The translations under genes were made by a program, and so were the position numbers. DNA of 64,000 nucleotides from Pseudomonas sp. MWU13-2100 (lineage in GTDB: Bacteria; Pseudomonadota; Gammaproteobacteria; Pseudomonadales; Pseudomonadaceae), in the NCBI RefSeq assembly GCF_023242365.1, contig NZ_JALLIX010000001.1:186001-250000 (forward strand). The letters run 5' to 3'. The first letter of the stretch is position 1; each line of letters starts with the position of its first letter. The notes beneath the pieces were generated by a model that did no database searches, was not told the DNA's origin, and saw nothing but the letters and a program-made list of their open reading frames with translations. Positions 51,554-60,004 of this stretch are shown one piece after another.

Positions 51554-52597
51554 ATGAACCTGAGTGAACCCCGCGAGCTGGCCCCACTGCTTGAAGCCTT
51601 TCTGTTGGCCTCGGGAAAGCCGCAATCCCTGGAACGGTTGTTCGAGCTGTTCGAGGAGGGGGAGCGGCCGGAGCCGCCGGTCTTCAAGAAAGCCCTGACG
51701 ATCCTCGCCAAATCCTGCGAAGGGCGGGCGTTCGAGCTGCGGGAGGTGGCCTCCGGCTATCGCCTGCAGGTGCGCGAAAAATTCGCGCCCTGGGTCGGAC
51801 GGCTCTGGGAAGAACGTCCGCAGCGTTATTCCCGGGCGATGCTCGAGACCCTGGCGCTGATCGCCTATCGTCAGCCGATCACCCGCGGTGAGATCGAGGA
51901 TGTGCGCGGCGTGGCGGTCAACAGCCAGATCGTCAAGACCTTGCTGGAACGCGAGTGGATTCGGGTCGTCGGTTACCGCGAGGTGCCGGGTAAACCGGCG
52001 ATGTTCGCCACCACCAAGGCGTTTCTCGATCACTTCAACCTGAAGAATCTCGATGACCTCCCGCCCCTGGCCGAGCTGCGGGAGCTGGAGCCCGAACCGA
52101 TGCTCGATGTCGAGGACGCCCCGGTGCCCGCCAGCCTGCAGGCCCTGGCCGATGCCAGTATCGATCCGGAGGGAGCCGAGGCGCCGAAGGAGGAAACCAG
52201 TTTCCATACCCTGTTGCTGGAGCTGGACTCCATGGAGGAGGGGATCAAGACGGACTTTGATGACCTGCTGCGTGACGGTGACGGGTCAATAGCAGGCGAG
52301 TTGCCGCCTCAGGAGCCTGGGCTGGAAGAGGTCGAGCCTGACGTGCACGCTGCGGAGCTTGAGGTGCTAGAGGTCGACGAAGCGCTGGAAGAAGAGCCGG
52401 AAATAGTCGAGGAGCCCCAAGCGCCGGCAGCATCGGAGCCGGATCTCGTCGGCGCCCAGCAGGCCCGGGAACAGTTGCTCGCGGCGGTCGCGGCCCTGGA
52501 CAAGGCCGCTGGTCGGCCGCAACTGACGGATGAAGAAGCCGAAGCGCTGGCCCTGGCCGAGGCGATCGAACAGGAACGCCGCCTGCTCGAGGATTGA
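51554..52597 (+). CDS. scpB: Segregation and condensation protein B
   Basis: A 347-residue protein: two winged helices (about 1-175, with ETLALIAYRQPITRGEIEDV and GVAVNSQIVKTLLERE) form the ScpB core. The remaining 170 residues are an acidic Glu/Pro-rich extension, longer than the family's usual 180-200 total, but common in Pseudomonas. It dimerises and binds ScpA. It begins 12 bp after scpA. Confidence 0.92.
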   Translation: MNLSEPRELAPLLEAFLLASGKPQSLERLFELFEEGERPEPPVFKKALTILAKSCEGRAFELREVASGYRLQVREKFAPWVGRLWEERPQRYSRAMLETLALIAYRQPITRGEIEDVRGVAVNSQIVKTLLEREWIRVVGYREVPGKPAMFATTKAFLDHFNLKNLDDLPPLAELRELEPEPMLDVEDAPVPASLQALADASIDPEGAEAPKEETSFHTLLLELDSMEEGIKTDFDDLLRDGDGSIAGELPPQEPGLEEVEPDVHAAELEVLEVDEALEEEPEIVEEPQAPAASEPDLVGAQQAREQLLAAVAALDKAAGRPQLTDEEAEALALAEAIEQERRLLED

Positions 52598-52722
52598 TCC
52601 GGTGGGTGCATAATGGTCAACATCAGCGTATGATTCGCGCCCCCGCGGCGATCCCTTCGCCCAGGCAACAGATTCAATTTCTTCAGGCCAAGGCCTGAAT
52701 CGACACACCGGGAGGTGCCCAG

Positions 52723-53928
52723 ATGAGTGATATCAACCAGAAAGACGACCAGGAAATCGGCCCGGCAGGCGAAAAACTGCAGAAGGTCCTCGCCCGTATC
52801 GGCGTCGGCTCGCGCCGTGACGTGGAGGGCTGGATCAGCAAAGGTCGGATCAAGGTGAATGGCAAAGACGCCACCCTCGGCCAGCGTGTCGACATGCATG
52901 ACGCGATCACCATCGATGGCAAGGTGATCAAGCGCGAAGAGGCGTCCGAATCGGTTCGCCGCGTGATCATGTACAACAAACCCGACGGCGAAATCTGCAC
53001 CCGTGACGACCCGGAAGGCCGTCCGACCGTGTTCGACAAACTGCCGCGTCCGAAAGAAGGCCGCTGGATCAATATCGGTCGCCTGGACATCAACACCACC
53101 GGTCTGCTGATGTTCACCACCGACGGTGAGCTGGCCAACCGCCTGATGCACCCGTCCTACGAAATGGACCGCGAGTACGCGGTCCGCGTCCGTGGCGAGG
53201 TGGACGAAGAGATGATTGCCCGGCTCAAGGCCGGTGTGATGCTCGAAGACGGCCCGGCGAAGTTCACCGATATCCAGGAAGCACCTGGTGGCGAGGGTTT
53301 CAACCACTGGTACCATTGCGTGGTGATGGAAGGTCGGAACCGCGAAGTACGTCGTCTGTGGGAATCCCAGGGCTTGGTGGTCAGCCGTCTGAAGCGCGTG
53401 CGCTTCGGTCCGGTGTTCCTCAATTCCGACCTGCCGATGGGCCGCTGGCGTGAAATGACCCAGTACGAGGTGGATGTCCTCAGTGCCGAGGTCGGCTTGA
53501 CGCCGGTAGCCATGCCGCAGCTCAATGCCAAGAGCAAGGACAAGCTGGAGCGTATGCAGCGCAAGTCCTCGCGTCCGGTGGGCAAGGGCGAACGTGTGCG
53601 GACCCTGCGTCCGGCTGCTGGCGCACCTGCCGAGCGCAGTGAGCGCGAGCCGCGGATCGAAGGCGAGCGTCCGGCCCGCAAGCCGGCACCGCGTCAGGAC
53701 GGCGAGCGCGCTCCGCGTGCCCCGCGTCCGGCGGTCGGTCGTGGTGAGTCGACCCGTGGTACGCCCGTGGCGGATCGTCCGACGGACAGCAAGCGGCCGG
53801 CCAAGCCGGCACCCAAGTCCAAGCGCCCAAGCCTGGTACTGGACAAGGACGCGCCGTCGGGCAAGCGTCGTGGCGCCCCCGCCGGTTCCGGCCAGCGTCC
53901 GGGGTTCGGGCGGCGCAAGCCTGAGTAA
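52723..53928 (+). CDS. rluB: 23S rRNA pseudouridine synthase B
   Basis: A 401-residue enzyme: S4 RNA-binding domain (about 20-75, LARIGVGSRRDVEGWI) and RsuA/RluB catalytic core with Asp in GRLDINTTGLLMFT and NREVRRLWESQG. It isomerises U2605 of 23S rRNA. From about residue 260 onward the chain is a basic Arg/Pro/Lys-rich disordered tail, longer than E. coli RluB. GGGAGG precedes ATG. It follows scpB, as in many gamma-proteobacteria. Confidence 0.93.
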   Translation: MSDINQKDDQEIGPAGEKLQKVLARIGVGSRRDVEGWISKGRIKVNGKDATLGQRVDMHDAITIDGKVIKREEASESVRRVIMYNKPDGEICTRDDPEGRPTVFDKLPRPKEGRWINIGRLDINTTGLLMFTTDGELANRLMHPSYEMDREYAVRVRGEVDEEMIARLKAGVMLEDGPAKFTDIQEAPGGEGFNHWYHCVVMEGRNREVRRLWESQGLVVSRLKRVRFGPVFLNSDLPMGRWREMTQYEVDVLSAEVGLTPVAMPQLNAKSKDKLERMQRKSSRPVGKGERVRTLRPAAGAPAERSEREPRIEGERPARKPAPRQDGERAPRAPRPAVGRGESTRGTPVADRPTDSKRPAKPAPKSKRPSLVLDKDAPSGKRRGAPAGSGQRPGFGRRKPE

Positions 53929-53956
53929 TAAGCTGGTTTGAAGTCGGGCAGAACTT

Positions 53957-54140
53957 TGTGGCGAGCGGGCTTGCCCTGATGCCGTTCAGTCAAGGCCGAA
54001 CACGGTCCCTGTGGGAGCAGGGCTTGCTCGCGAAGAGGCCCTTGGGGCCGCTAGAAGCTTCGCGGCGGTGCGGCGATCCGACACGCTCCGCTCCCACAGG
54101 TTAAGTGGCGAGCCGAGCGCGGGCAAGCCCGCTCGCCACA
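53957..54140. repeat. Nested REPINs
   Basis: An outer inverted pair (TGTGGCGAGCGGGCTTGCC at 53957 and GGCAAGCCCGCTCGCCACA ending 54140) encloses a second complete REPIN of the GTGGGAGC class (54010-54098: CTGTGGGAGCAGGGCTTGCTC to GCTCCGCTCCCACAG). The inner one appears inserted in the outer. An additional GTGGCGAGC occurs at 54105. Confidence 0.85.
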
Positions 54141-54214
54141 AGAGCAAACCCTGCTTCAAGTTCTGCTATGTCCTCAAGGTTTGACGGAGCAAACCTTAGG
54201 GCGTGCCAGTCACC

Positions 54215-55180
54215 TCAAAACGCAAACTGCCCGTCAAACACCGGCTTGTCATCCAGTGCCAGCACGCCGCTGGCAAAGATCAGGTCCAGGTGATGGCTGC
54301 CCTTGGCACCGCCGCCCAGCCCCAGGTGCAGGCCGCAATGGCGCTCCTCGAAGCCCGAGTTGCGCGCATACAGAGTCTTCACCCCCTCATTGGTCCCGAT
54401 CCCCAGTTCCTCGACCCGACGGTTGGATGGATTGGCATTCAGGTACTTGTTGAAATCCGCCTCCAGTCCTGGCACTTCGGTGGCAATGCGGCTGATGGTC
54501 GAATCCTCGATCCACAACTCCAGCGGCGACTCGAGCACCCCGTACTTGCGGGCAAAGGGAATGGTGCCGAGAAAGGTCCCGACAAACTTCACGCAACCGT
54601 TGATAGCGTCGCTGTGGGTGGCGATTTCGCCGGGGGCCAGGTCGTGGTTGCCCACGCCATTGATATTGGTCCACTTGCGGATGCTGCTCAGCGGCGCTTG
54701 CAGATGCGAGCCGTGGCGATCCTTGAAGCTCAGGGTGGTGGCCTGGGACATGCGGCGGATCAGGCTGTCGTTGAGGTCGGCAATGCGCTGCGGGCTGACG
54801 CTGAAGGTGTCGTAGAAATGGTCGCCGTAATCCTTGAACAGCAGCGATTTTCGCCATTGCTCGGCCATGACCCCGTGCAAGGCATGGAGGAATTCAGGGC
54901 CCTGCGGGCGAGGCGGGGAGAGCATCGAGGAATCGTAGAAAAAGATATACAGGTCGCTGTCGCTGATGGCTTCGATCAGGCTCTGGGCGGGTTCCAGGTC
55001 CAGGCGCCGGGCGTGGAAGTCGAACTGCTGGTGCCGGGCGTCCTGTTCGATGATGGCCGAAGCGATCTCGCTGTACTCCGGTGTATGGCCCAGCAAGATT
55101 TTAGGCTGGTTGAGCCCTTCCAGGGCTGGATGCCAGGCGAGGTAGTAGAGAAAGTGTTCGAGGGCGCGGGTCTGGTCCAT
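54215..55180 (-). CDS. M29/aminopeptidase T-like metalloprotein
   Basis: A 321-residue protein (ATG 55180, MDQTRALEHFLYYLAWHPAL). The C-terminal half has the features of aminopeptidase T (family M29): VEELGIGTNEGV (Glu257/258), HCGLHLGLGGG (His285) and HHLDLIFASG (His297, Asp299) as likely metal ligands. The N-terminal part is a Rossmann-like domain with SDLYIFFYDSS. It is shorter than AmpS/AmpT (about 410) and may be a specialised peptidase or non-peptidase metalloenzyme. It sits 59 bp after a 45-residue peptide gene, with a hairpin between. Family call moderate; role inferred. Confidence 0.7.
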   Translation of the reverse strand: MDQTRALEHFLYYLAWHPALEGLNQPKILLGHTPEYSEIASAIIEQDARHQQFDFHARRLDLEPAQSLIEAISDSDLYIFFYDSSMLSPPRPQGPEFLHALHGVMAEQWRKSLLFKDYGDHFYDTFSVSPQRIADLNDSLIRRMSQATTLSFKDRHGSHLQAPLSSIRKWTNINGVGNHDLAPGEIATHSDAINGCVKFVGTFLGTIPFARKYGVLESPLELWIEDSTISRIATEVPGLEADFNKYLNANPSNRRVEELGIGTNEGVKTLYARNSGFEERHCGLHLGLGGGAKGSHHLDLIFASGVLALDDKPVFDGQFAF

Positions 55181-55205
55181 GACGTCGTTCCTGGTCTTGC
55201 AAGAG

Positions 55206-55231
55206 GGTGGATGCGGCAAACCGCACCCACC
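55206..55231 (-). promoter_or_regulatory. Hairpin between peptide and M29-like genes
   Basis: On the minus strand GGTGGGTGCGG-TTTG-CCGCATCCACC (one G-U pair) followed by CTCTTGC, not a T-run. It would act as a partial terminator or 3' stabiliser favouring the peptide mRNA. Confidence 0.65.
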
Positions 55232-55239
55232 AGAAGACC

Positions 55240-55377
55240 TTAGAAAGGCCACATCGCGGTGCCAAAGGGCACGACAGCATCGGCTTGCATCATTTCCACG
55301 GCCGCGTCGTGGGTCGGGGCTTCGAACCAATCGTCCAGTTGCAGTTCAGTGCTCACGTCCTGATCCGAGACTTGCAT
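55240..55377 (-). CDS. 45-residue peptide, candidate precursor
   Basis: A short gene with a strong AAGGAG 8 bp before ATG. The N-terminal part is acidic (MQVSDQDVSTELQLDDWFEA), followed by PTHDAAVEMMQADA and an unusual hydrophobic C-terminus, VVPFGTAMWPF, with two Pro-Phe pairs. An acidic leader and a short aromatic tail is the design of ribosomally made, modified peptides (RiPPs). It is followed by an M29-like gene on the same strand. No sequence relative is known to me; product not predictable. Confidence 0.7.
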   Translation of the reverse strand: MQVSDQDVSTELQLDDWFEAPTHDAAVEMMQADAVVPFGTAMWPF

Positions 55378-56046
55378 GGTGAATCTCCTTGGGAAGGTTA
55401 TTGCTGGACGGTCGAAAAGGCCTTCAATTAGGAAAATTCCTAGGTATGAAATCCATTTCTCCGACTTGCCGACTGTAGGCTTCGGCAAGTGGCTGAAAAC
55501 CTAGTGCAGTATCTCGATAGGCGCAAAAAATTATTTTCAAATTTTTTTTTGCAGGACTGTGGAGCAAAAAACTTCTCCAGGGAAAACAGCGATTCACCCG
55601 CTAAGGCTCGAGGCTGAACAGTCTGTCTGTCAATTTTCGAACAGGGGCTATGTACGGCTTTATTGGCAAGAAAACGTGACACTTTGTAAGGAAAACCTGA
55701 CGATCTGGACAGTAAAAGCGCCTGAAAACCCGTGGTCAGGATTGGTGTAAGGAATAGTTGCCGAGGTGTTCTACAGGATTTTTCCTTGTCGCGAAAACGC
55801 CCCTTGTCCTCCCGTGCTGGGGGCGGTCAGATGCGCGGATGCCTGCCAGTGGCGGTCTGGCGGTGTACAATGCGCGGCGTTTTACCTGTGACTCAACTGC
55901 GTACCCGCGCATTTTTGTGGCTTTCGACGGTGGCCTTGCGATGCCCCGAAAGCCCGTGCACTCGAGGCTACCCGCCTTGTTCACTCCATCGCGTCATAAG
56001 CGCGATGGGTTCGATTTCGTCACAGATAAAAACAAACAGGTGACGC
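55378..56046. other. Long AT-rich intergenic region before aroP
   Basis: About 670 bp. From 55430 to 55740 it is clearly AT-richer than its surroundings (for example TTATTTTCAAATTTTTTTTT near 55535). It must hold the promoter of the minus-strand peptide gene. The part from 55740 to 56046 is normal GC and presumably holds the aroP promoter and leader (a TGTACAATG at 55863 is -10-like). No credible ORF or known RNA recognised. Confidence 0.5.
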
Positions 56047-57459
56047 ATGACCCCTGATACACCCCTTGCTTCGGGCGAGCTTAAACGCGGCCTGAAAAAT
56101 CGTCATATTCAATTGATCGCCCTCGGTGGCGCCATCGGTACCGGCCTGTTCCTGGGTTCGGCCGGGGTACTCAAATCCGCCGGTCCGTCGATGATCCTCG
56201 GCTACGCCATCTGCGGTTTTATCGCCTTCATGATCATGCGCCAGTTGGGTGAGATGATCGTCGAGGAGCCGGTTGCCGGTTCATTCAGCCACTTTGCCCA
56301 CAAGTACTGGGGCGGTTTCGCCGGTTTTCTGTCGGGCTGGAACTGCTGGATCCTGTATATCCTGGTGGGCATGTCGGAGCTGACCGCGGTCGGCAAGTAC
56401 ATTCACTACTGGTGGCCCGATGTCCCGACCTGGGTCTCGGCCGCAGCTTTCTTCGTACTGATCAATGCGATCAACCTGGCCAACGTCAAGGTTTTCGGCG
56501 AAGCGGAATTCTGGTTCGCGATTATCAAGGTGGTGGCGATCGTCGGTATGATCGCCCTGGGCAGCTACCTGCTGGTCAGCGGCCACGGCGGTCCCCAAGC
56601 CTCGGTCAGCAATCTGTGGGATCACGGTGGGTTCTTCCCCAATGGGGTCAGCGGCCTGGTGATGGCCATGGCGATCATCATGTTTTCCTTCGGTGGCCTG
56701 GAAATGCTCGGTTTTACCGCTGCTGAAGCCGACAAGCCGAAAACCGTGATTCCCAAGGCCATCAACCAGGTGATCTACCGGATCCTGATTTTCTACATCG
56801 GCGCCCTGGTGATCCTGCTGTCGCTGACCCCCTGGGATAGCCTGCTGACCACGCTGAACGCCTCAGGGGACTCCTACAGCGGTAGCCCGTTCGTCCAGGT
56901 GTTCTCGATGCTCGGTAGCAACACCGCGGCGCATGTCCTCAACTTCGTGGTACTGACGGCGGCGCTGTCGGTGTACAACAGCGGCACCTACTGCAACAGC
57001 CGCATGCTGCTGGGCATGGCCGAGCAGGGTGATGCGCCGAAGGCGCTGGCCAAGATCGACAAGCGCGGCGTGCCGGTGCGCTCGATCCTGGCCTCGGCAC
57101 TGGTGACCTTCATCGCGGTGGTGATGAACTACCTGATGCCGCAACAGGCCCTGGAATTGCTGATGTCCCTGGTGGTGGCAACCCTGGTGATCAACTGGGC
57201 GATGATCAGCTACTCGCACTTCAAGTTCCGCCAGCACATGGATCGCACGAAGCAGAGTCCGCTGTTCAAGGCCCTGTGGTATCCCTATGGCAACTATGTG
57301 TGCCTGGCGTTCGTGGTGTTTATCCTCGGCGTTATGCTGATGATTCCGGGCATCCAGGTCTCGGTGTACGCGATTCCGGTGTGGGTGGCGTTCATGTGGG
57401 TCTGCTACGGCATCAAGAATCGGCGCAGTGCCCAGCAGGCATTGCTGGCGGTGAAGTAG
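56047..57459 (+). CDS. aroP: Aromatic amino acid permease
   Basis: A 470-residue APC-family transporter with 12 helices. GLKNRHIQLIALGGAIGTGL, RQLGEMIVEEPVAGSFSHFA and IMFSFGGLEMLGFTAAEADK match E. coli AroP almost block for block; AroP takes up Phe, Tyr and Trp with H+. In P. aeruginosa the homologue aroP2 lies near arfB and the phh operon, as here; phenylalanine catabolism gives the context. GGTGACGC precedes ATG. A terminator follows. Confidence 0.9.
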   Translation: MTPDTPLASGELKRGLKNRHIQLIALGGAIGTGLFLGSAGVLKSAGPSMILGYAICGFIAFMIMRQLGEMIVEEPVAGSFSHFAHKYWGGFAGFLSGWNCWILYILVGMSELTAVGKYIHYWWPDVPTWVSAAAFFVLINAINLANVKVFGEAEFWFAIIKVVAIVGMIALGSYLLVSGHGGPQASVSNLWDHGGFFPNGVSGLVMAMAIIMFSFGGLEMLGFTAAEADKPKTVIPKAINQVIYRILIFYIGALVILLSLTPWDSLLTTLNASGDSYSGSPFVQVFSMLGSNTAAHVLNFVVLTAALSVYNSGTYCNSRMLLGMAEQGDAPKALAKIDKRGVPVRSILASALVTFIAVVMNYLMPQQALELLMSLVVATLVINWAMISYSHFKFRQHMDRTKQSPLFKALWYPYGNYVCLAFVVFILGVMLMIPGIQVSVYAIPVWVAFMWVCYGIKNRRSAQQALLAVK

Positions 57460-57480
57460 GCGGCAGATCCGTTGCTAGAA

Positions 57481-57510
57481 CAAACCCGGCGGCTGCCGGG
57501 TTTGTTGTTT
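57481..57510 (+). terminator. Rho-independent terminator of aroP
   Basis: CAAACCCGGC pairs perfectly with GCCGGGTTTG (57481-57490, 57495-57504; loop GGCT), then TTGTTT. Confidence 0.85.
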
Positions 57511-57594
57511 CTGCACGGCCGGGGGCGCGGGCGAACCGGCTCGCCGTGGCGCAGATCGGGTATCCTGAACACCCTGCTGTCGGACGCTTTTCAA

Positions 57595-58008
57595 ATGCTG
57601 GTGATTTCCAACAATGTGCATCTGCCGGATGCCGAGATCGAGTGGACGGCTATTCGTGCCCAGGGCGCGGGTGGGCAGAACGTCAACAAGGTCTCCAGCG
57701 CGGTGCACCTGCGTTTCGATATTCCGGCCTCGTCGCTGCCGCCGTTCTACAAGGAGCGCCTGCTGGCCCTGCGCGACAGTCGCATCACCGGCGAAGGGGT
57801 GGTCGTGATCAAGGCCCAGCAATACCGGACCCAGGAGCAGAACCGCAACGATGCCCTGGAGCGCCTGGTCGAGCTGATCCTCAGTGCGACCAAGGTGGAG
57901 AAGAAACGCCGGCCGACCAAGCCGACCCTCGGTTCGAAGAAGCGTCGCCTGGAAGGCAAGTCCCAGCGCGGTGCGATCAAGGCCGGGCGAGGCAAGATCG
58001 ATTTCTAG
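57595..58008 (+). CDS. arfB: Alternative ribosome-rescue factor B
   Basis: A 137-residue class I release-factor-like protein with the GGQ motif in [19 protein letters not shown] and a Lys/Arg-rich C-terminal tail ([19 protein letters not shown]) that plugs the empty mRNA channel. ArfB (YaeJ) hydrolyses peptidyl-tRNA on stalled ribosomes. ATG 57595 gives the canonical [11 protein letters not shown] start; longer upstream frames are not supported. Confidence 0.93.
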   Translation: MLVISNNVHLPDAEIEWTAIRAQGAGGQNVNKVSSAVHLRFDIPASSLPPFYKERLLALRDSRITGEGVVVIKAQQYRTQEQNRNDALERLVELILSATKVEKKRRPTKPTLGSKKRRLEGKSQRGAIKAGRGKIDF

Positions 58009-58012
58009 GTCT

Positions 58013-59212
58013 TCAGGCTTTTTCCCGCATGGCTCGTTGTTTCGGTGCCTGCCGGTAGAGATACAGGCTCAGCAGCAACCCGGACAGCGACGCCAGGGCG
58101 GCGAACAGGAAGATCGAGGCAAAGCCCAGGCCCGCCGCGATGGCCCCGGCCAGGGGCCCGGTGATGCCCAGTGACAGGTCGATGAACAACGAGTAGGCGC
58201 CCACCGCCGCGCCACGACTGGACGCCGGCACCAGGTTTACCGCCTCCACCCCCAGCGCCGGGAACACCAGCGAGAAACCGAAGCCGCTCAACGCCGCCCC
58301 CGCCAGTGCCCAGTGGGCATCCGGCGCCAGCCACAACAGCAGCAGGCCGAGGGTTTCCACCGACAGGCAGGCGATCGCCACGCGAAAGCCCCCAAGCCGA
58401 TTGATCAGGTTGCCGAACAGCAGCCGCGCACCGATAAAACTGGCGCCGAACAGGCTCAGGCAGAGCACCGCGTCGGCCCAGTGCCGGGTGGCGTAATACA
58501 GGGTGATAAAGGTCGCGATGGTGCCGAAACCGATGGAGCCCAGGGCCAGGCCGGTGCCATGGGGCAGCACGCGGCCGAGCACATGGAGGAAGGGCAGGCG
58601 CTCGCCGGCGACAATCGGCGCCGCCTGTTTCGGCCAGGCCAGCAACAGCCCCAGCGCGGCCAGCAGCAGGATGCTCACGCCCATGCTCCAGAGGCCCAAC
58701 TGACCGACCAGCCATACCCCCAGCGGCGCGCCGATGGCCAGCGCGCCATAGCTGGCGATGCCGTTCCAGGAAATCACCTTGGCGGTGTTCGCCGCACCGA
58801 CCCGGCCGATGCCCCAGCCGATGGACCCGGAGCCCACCAGGCTTTCCGCGCTGCCCAGGACCAGGCGGCCGATAAACAGGCTGATCAGGCTCAGCAGCGG
58901 CATTGCCTGGAGAAAGCTCGACAGCAGCATGAATACGCCGCTCAGCCCGCAGCCGGCCAGGCCGATCATCACCGCACGCTTGCTGCCCTGGTTATCGATG
59001 ACCCGGCTGGCGTAGGGACGACTCAACAGGGTCGCCAGATACTGGACGCTGATCACCAGCCCGGCGATCACGGTGCCGAAGCCCAGGTCAGTGTGGACAT
59101 AGCCGGGCAGCACCGCCAGGGGAATGCCGATGTTCAGGTAACCGATAAAGGTAAACAGGACTATGGAAACGACTTGCAGCGTGACCGCCAGGGGGCGCTG
59201 GGTATCAGACAT
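58013..59212 (-). CDS. MFS transporter, YfcJ/UPF0226 family
   Basis: A 399-residue, 12-helix protein. The N-terminal [20 protein letters not shown] and [16 protein letters not shown] blocks are features of the YfcJ/YhhS group. Probable exporter (sugar or toxic metabolite). Start ATG 59212 is preferred; a TTG two codons earlier is possible and neither has a strong ribosome-binding site. Convergent with arfB, 4 bp apart. Confidence 0.87.
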   Translation of the reverse strand: MSDTQRPLAVTLQVVSIVLFTFIGYLNIGIPLAVLPGYVHTDLGFGTVIAGLVISVQYLATLLSRPYASRVIDNQGSKRAVMIGLAGCGLSGVFMLLSSFLQAMPLLSLISLFIGRLVLGSAESLVGSGSIGWGIGRVGAANTAKVISWNGIASYGALAIGAPLGVWLVGQLGLWSMGVSILLLAALGLLLAWPKQAAPIVAGERLPFLHVLGRVLPHGTGLALGSIGFGTIATFITLYYATRHWADAVLCLSLFGASFIGARLLFGNLINRLGGFRVAIACLSVETLGLLLLWLAPDAHWALAGAALSGFGFSLVFPALGVEAVNLVPASSRGAAVGAYSLFIDLSLGITGPLAGAIAAGLGFASIFLFAALASLSGLLLSLYLYRQAPKQRAMREKA

Positions 59213-59378
59213 GAACAAGAACCACCGTTGCCGCGGAGAAAAAGATAGGAGGCTTATGATAACGGCGCGAGGCGGATTGCAGGGGAGTTAAATCGAAAAA
59301 AGCTGGGCGGGGGCCTGTATCCGGTTGCGTGAAAAACACCAGGGAACGGGCTTTTCACGCGACCGGTCGAGCAAGCGT

Positions 59379-59510
59379 TCAGTCTTTGCTGTCGGCCTTG
59401 AGGCTGTCTGCGGCCTCGTTGTTTACCGGCTGCTGGGCAGCGGTTTGTGGCGGGTTTTTCTGCTCAGTCTCGTGCAGGCTTGGGAAGGGGAAGTTGGGTA
59501 TCTCATGCAT
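59379..59510 (-). CDS. 43-residue small protein
   Basis: A short ORF with GAGGAG 8 bp before ATG. The product starts MHEIPNFPFPSLHETEQKNP, continues with PQTAAQQPVNNEAA and ends DSLKADSKD; it is polar, probably disordered. The strong initiation site and good codon bias suggest a translated gene. A 13-bp inverted repeat (59322-59365) lies just downstream. Function unknown. Confidence 0.6.
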   Translation of the reverse strand: MHEIPNFPFPSLHETEQKNPPQTAAQQPVNNEAADSLKADSKD

Positions 59511-59651
59511 CGTCGTCGCTCCTCGCAAGGTCTGTTTTTTAAATCGCTGGGTAGATCCGCGCTTTTAAAAAAGCCTGGGCAGGATACAGCAGGGGAAATG
59601 ACAGAAAGATTTTTTCGCCCCGGCTTCGACGGCCATTCGTCAGTTCTGCGG

Positions 59652-59669
59652 GAGCCGGCAAGCCGGCTC
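59652..59669. repeat. Short REP-core palindrome
   Basis: GAGCCGG-CAAG-CCGGCTC, just past the cupredoxin stop codon. It has the REP core sequence and no T-run; likely 3' stabiliser or insertion remnant. Confidence 0.55.
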
Positions 59670-59676
59670 TCTCAGT

Positions 59677-59991
59677 TCAAGGGGTGACAATGATTTTCCC
59701 GATCATCTGCGGATGCAGGGCACAGAAATACTCGTAGGTGCCCGCAGTCCTGAACTCATAGGAAAAACTGTCGTTGGTGTCCAGTGCGCCGGAGCGGAAC
59801 AGCTTGTGGGTTTCGGCCACCGTATGGGGTATCTGGTCGTCGTTGACCCAGGTCACCTTGGTACCGAGCGCGACAGTCAGGTCCTTGGGCCCGAACATGA
59901 ATTCCTTGATATCGACTTTCACTTCCTGTGCCCATGCCGGGATCGAGACCGCCAGGCAAGCCAGCAGCAGTCCCTGCAAAAGTTTTTTCAT
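59677..59991 (-). CDS. Periplasmic cupredoxin (plastocyanin/amicyanin-like)
   Basis: A 104-residue precursor with a signal peptide ending PAWAQ. The type 1 copper ligands are present: His in DDQIPHTVAETH, then Cys, His and Met in YFCALHPQMIGKIIV. It is a one-electron carrier or copper-binding protein in the periplasm. It begins 13 bp after the phosphoesterase stop, so the two are co-transcribed, likely from the ECF-type promoter at 61.0 kb. Confidence 0.9.
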   Translation of the reverse strand: MKKLLQGLLLACLAVSIPAWAQEVKVDIKEFMFGPKDLTVALGTKVTWVNDDQIPHTVAETHKLFRSGALDTNDSFSYEFRTAGTYEYFCALHPQMIGKIIVTP

Positions 59992-60004
59992 TCGTCTGCC
60001 CTCC

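Noticed and set aside
50063..52207. A 714-codon minus-strand frame over yciO, scpA and scpB.
   Set aside because: It covers three well-supported plus-strand genes; its Gln/His/Leu-rich sequence has no domain.
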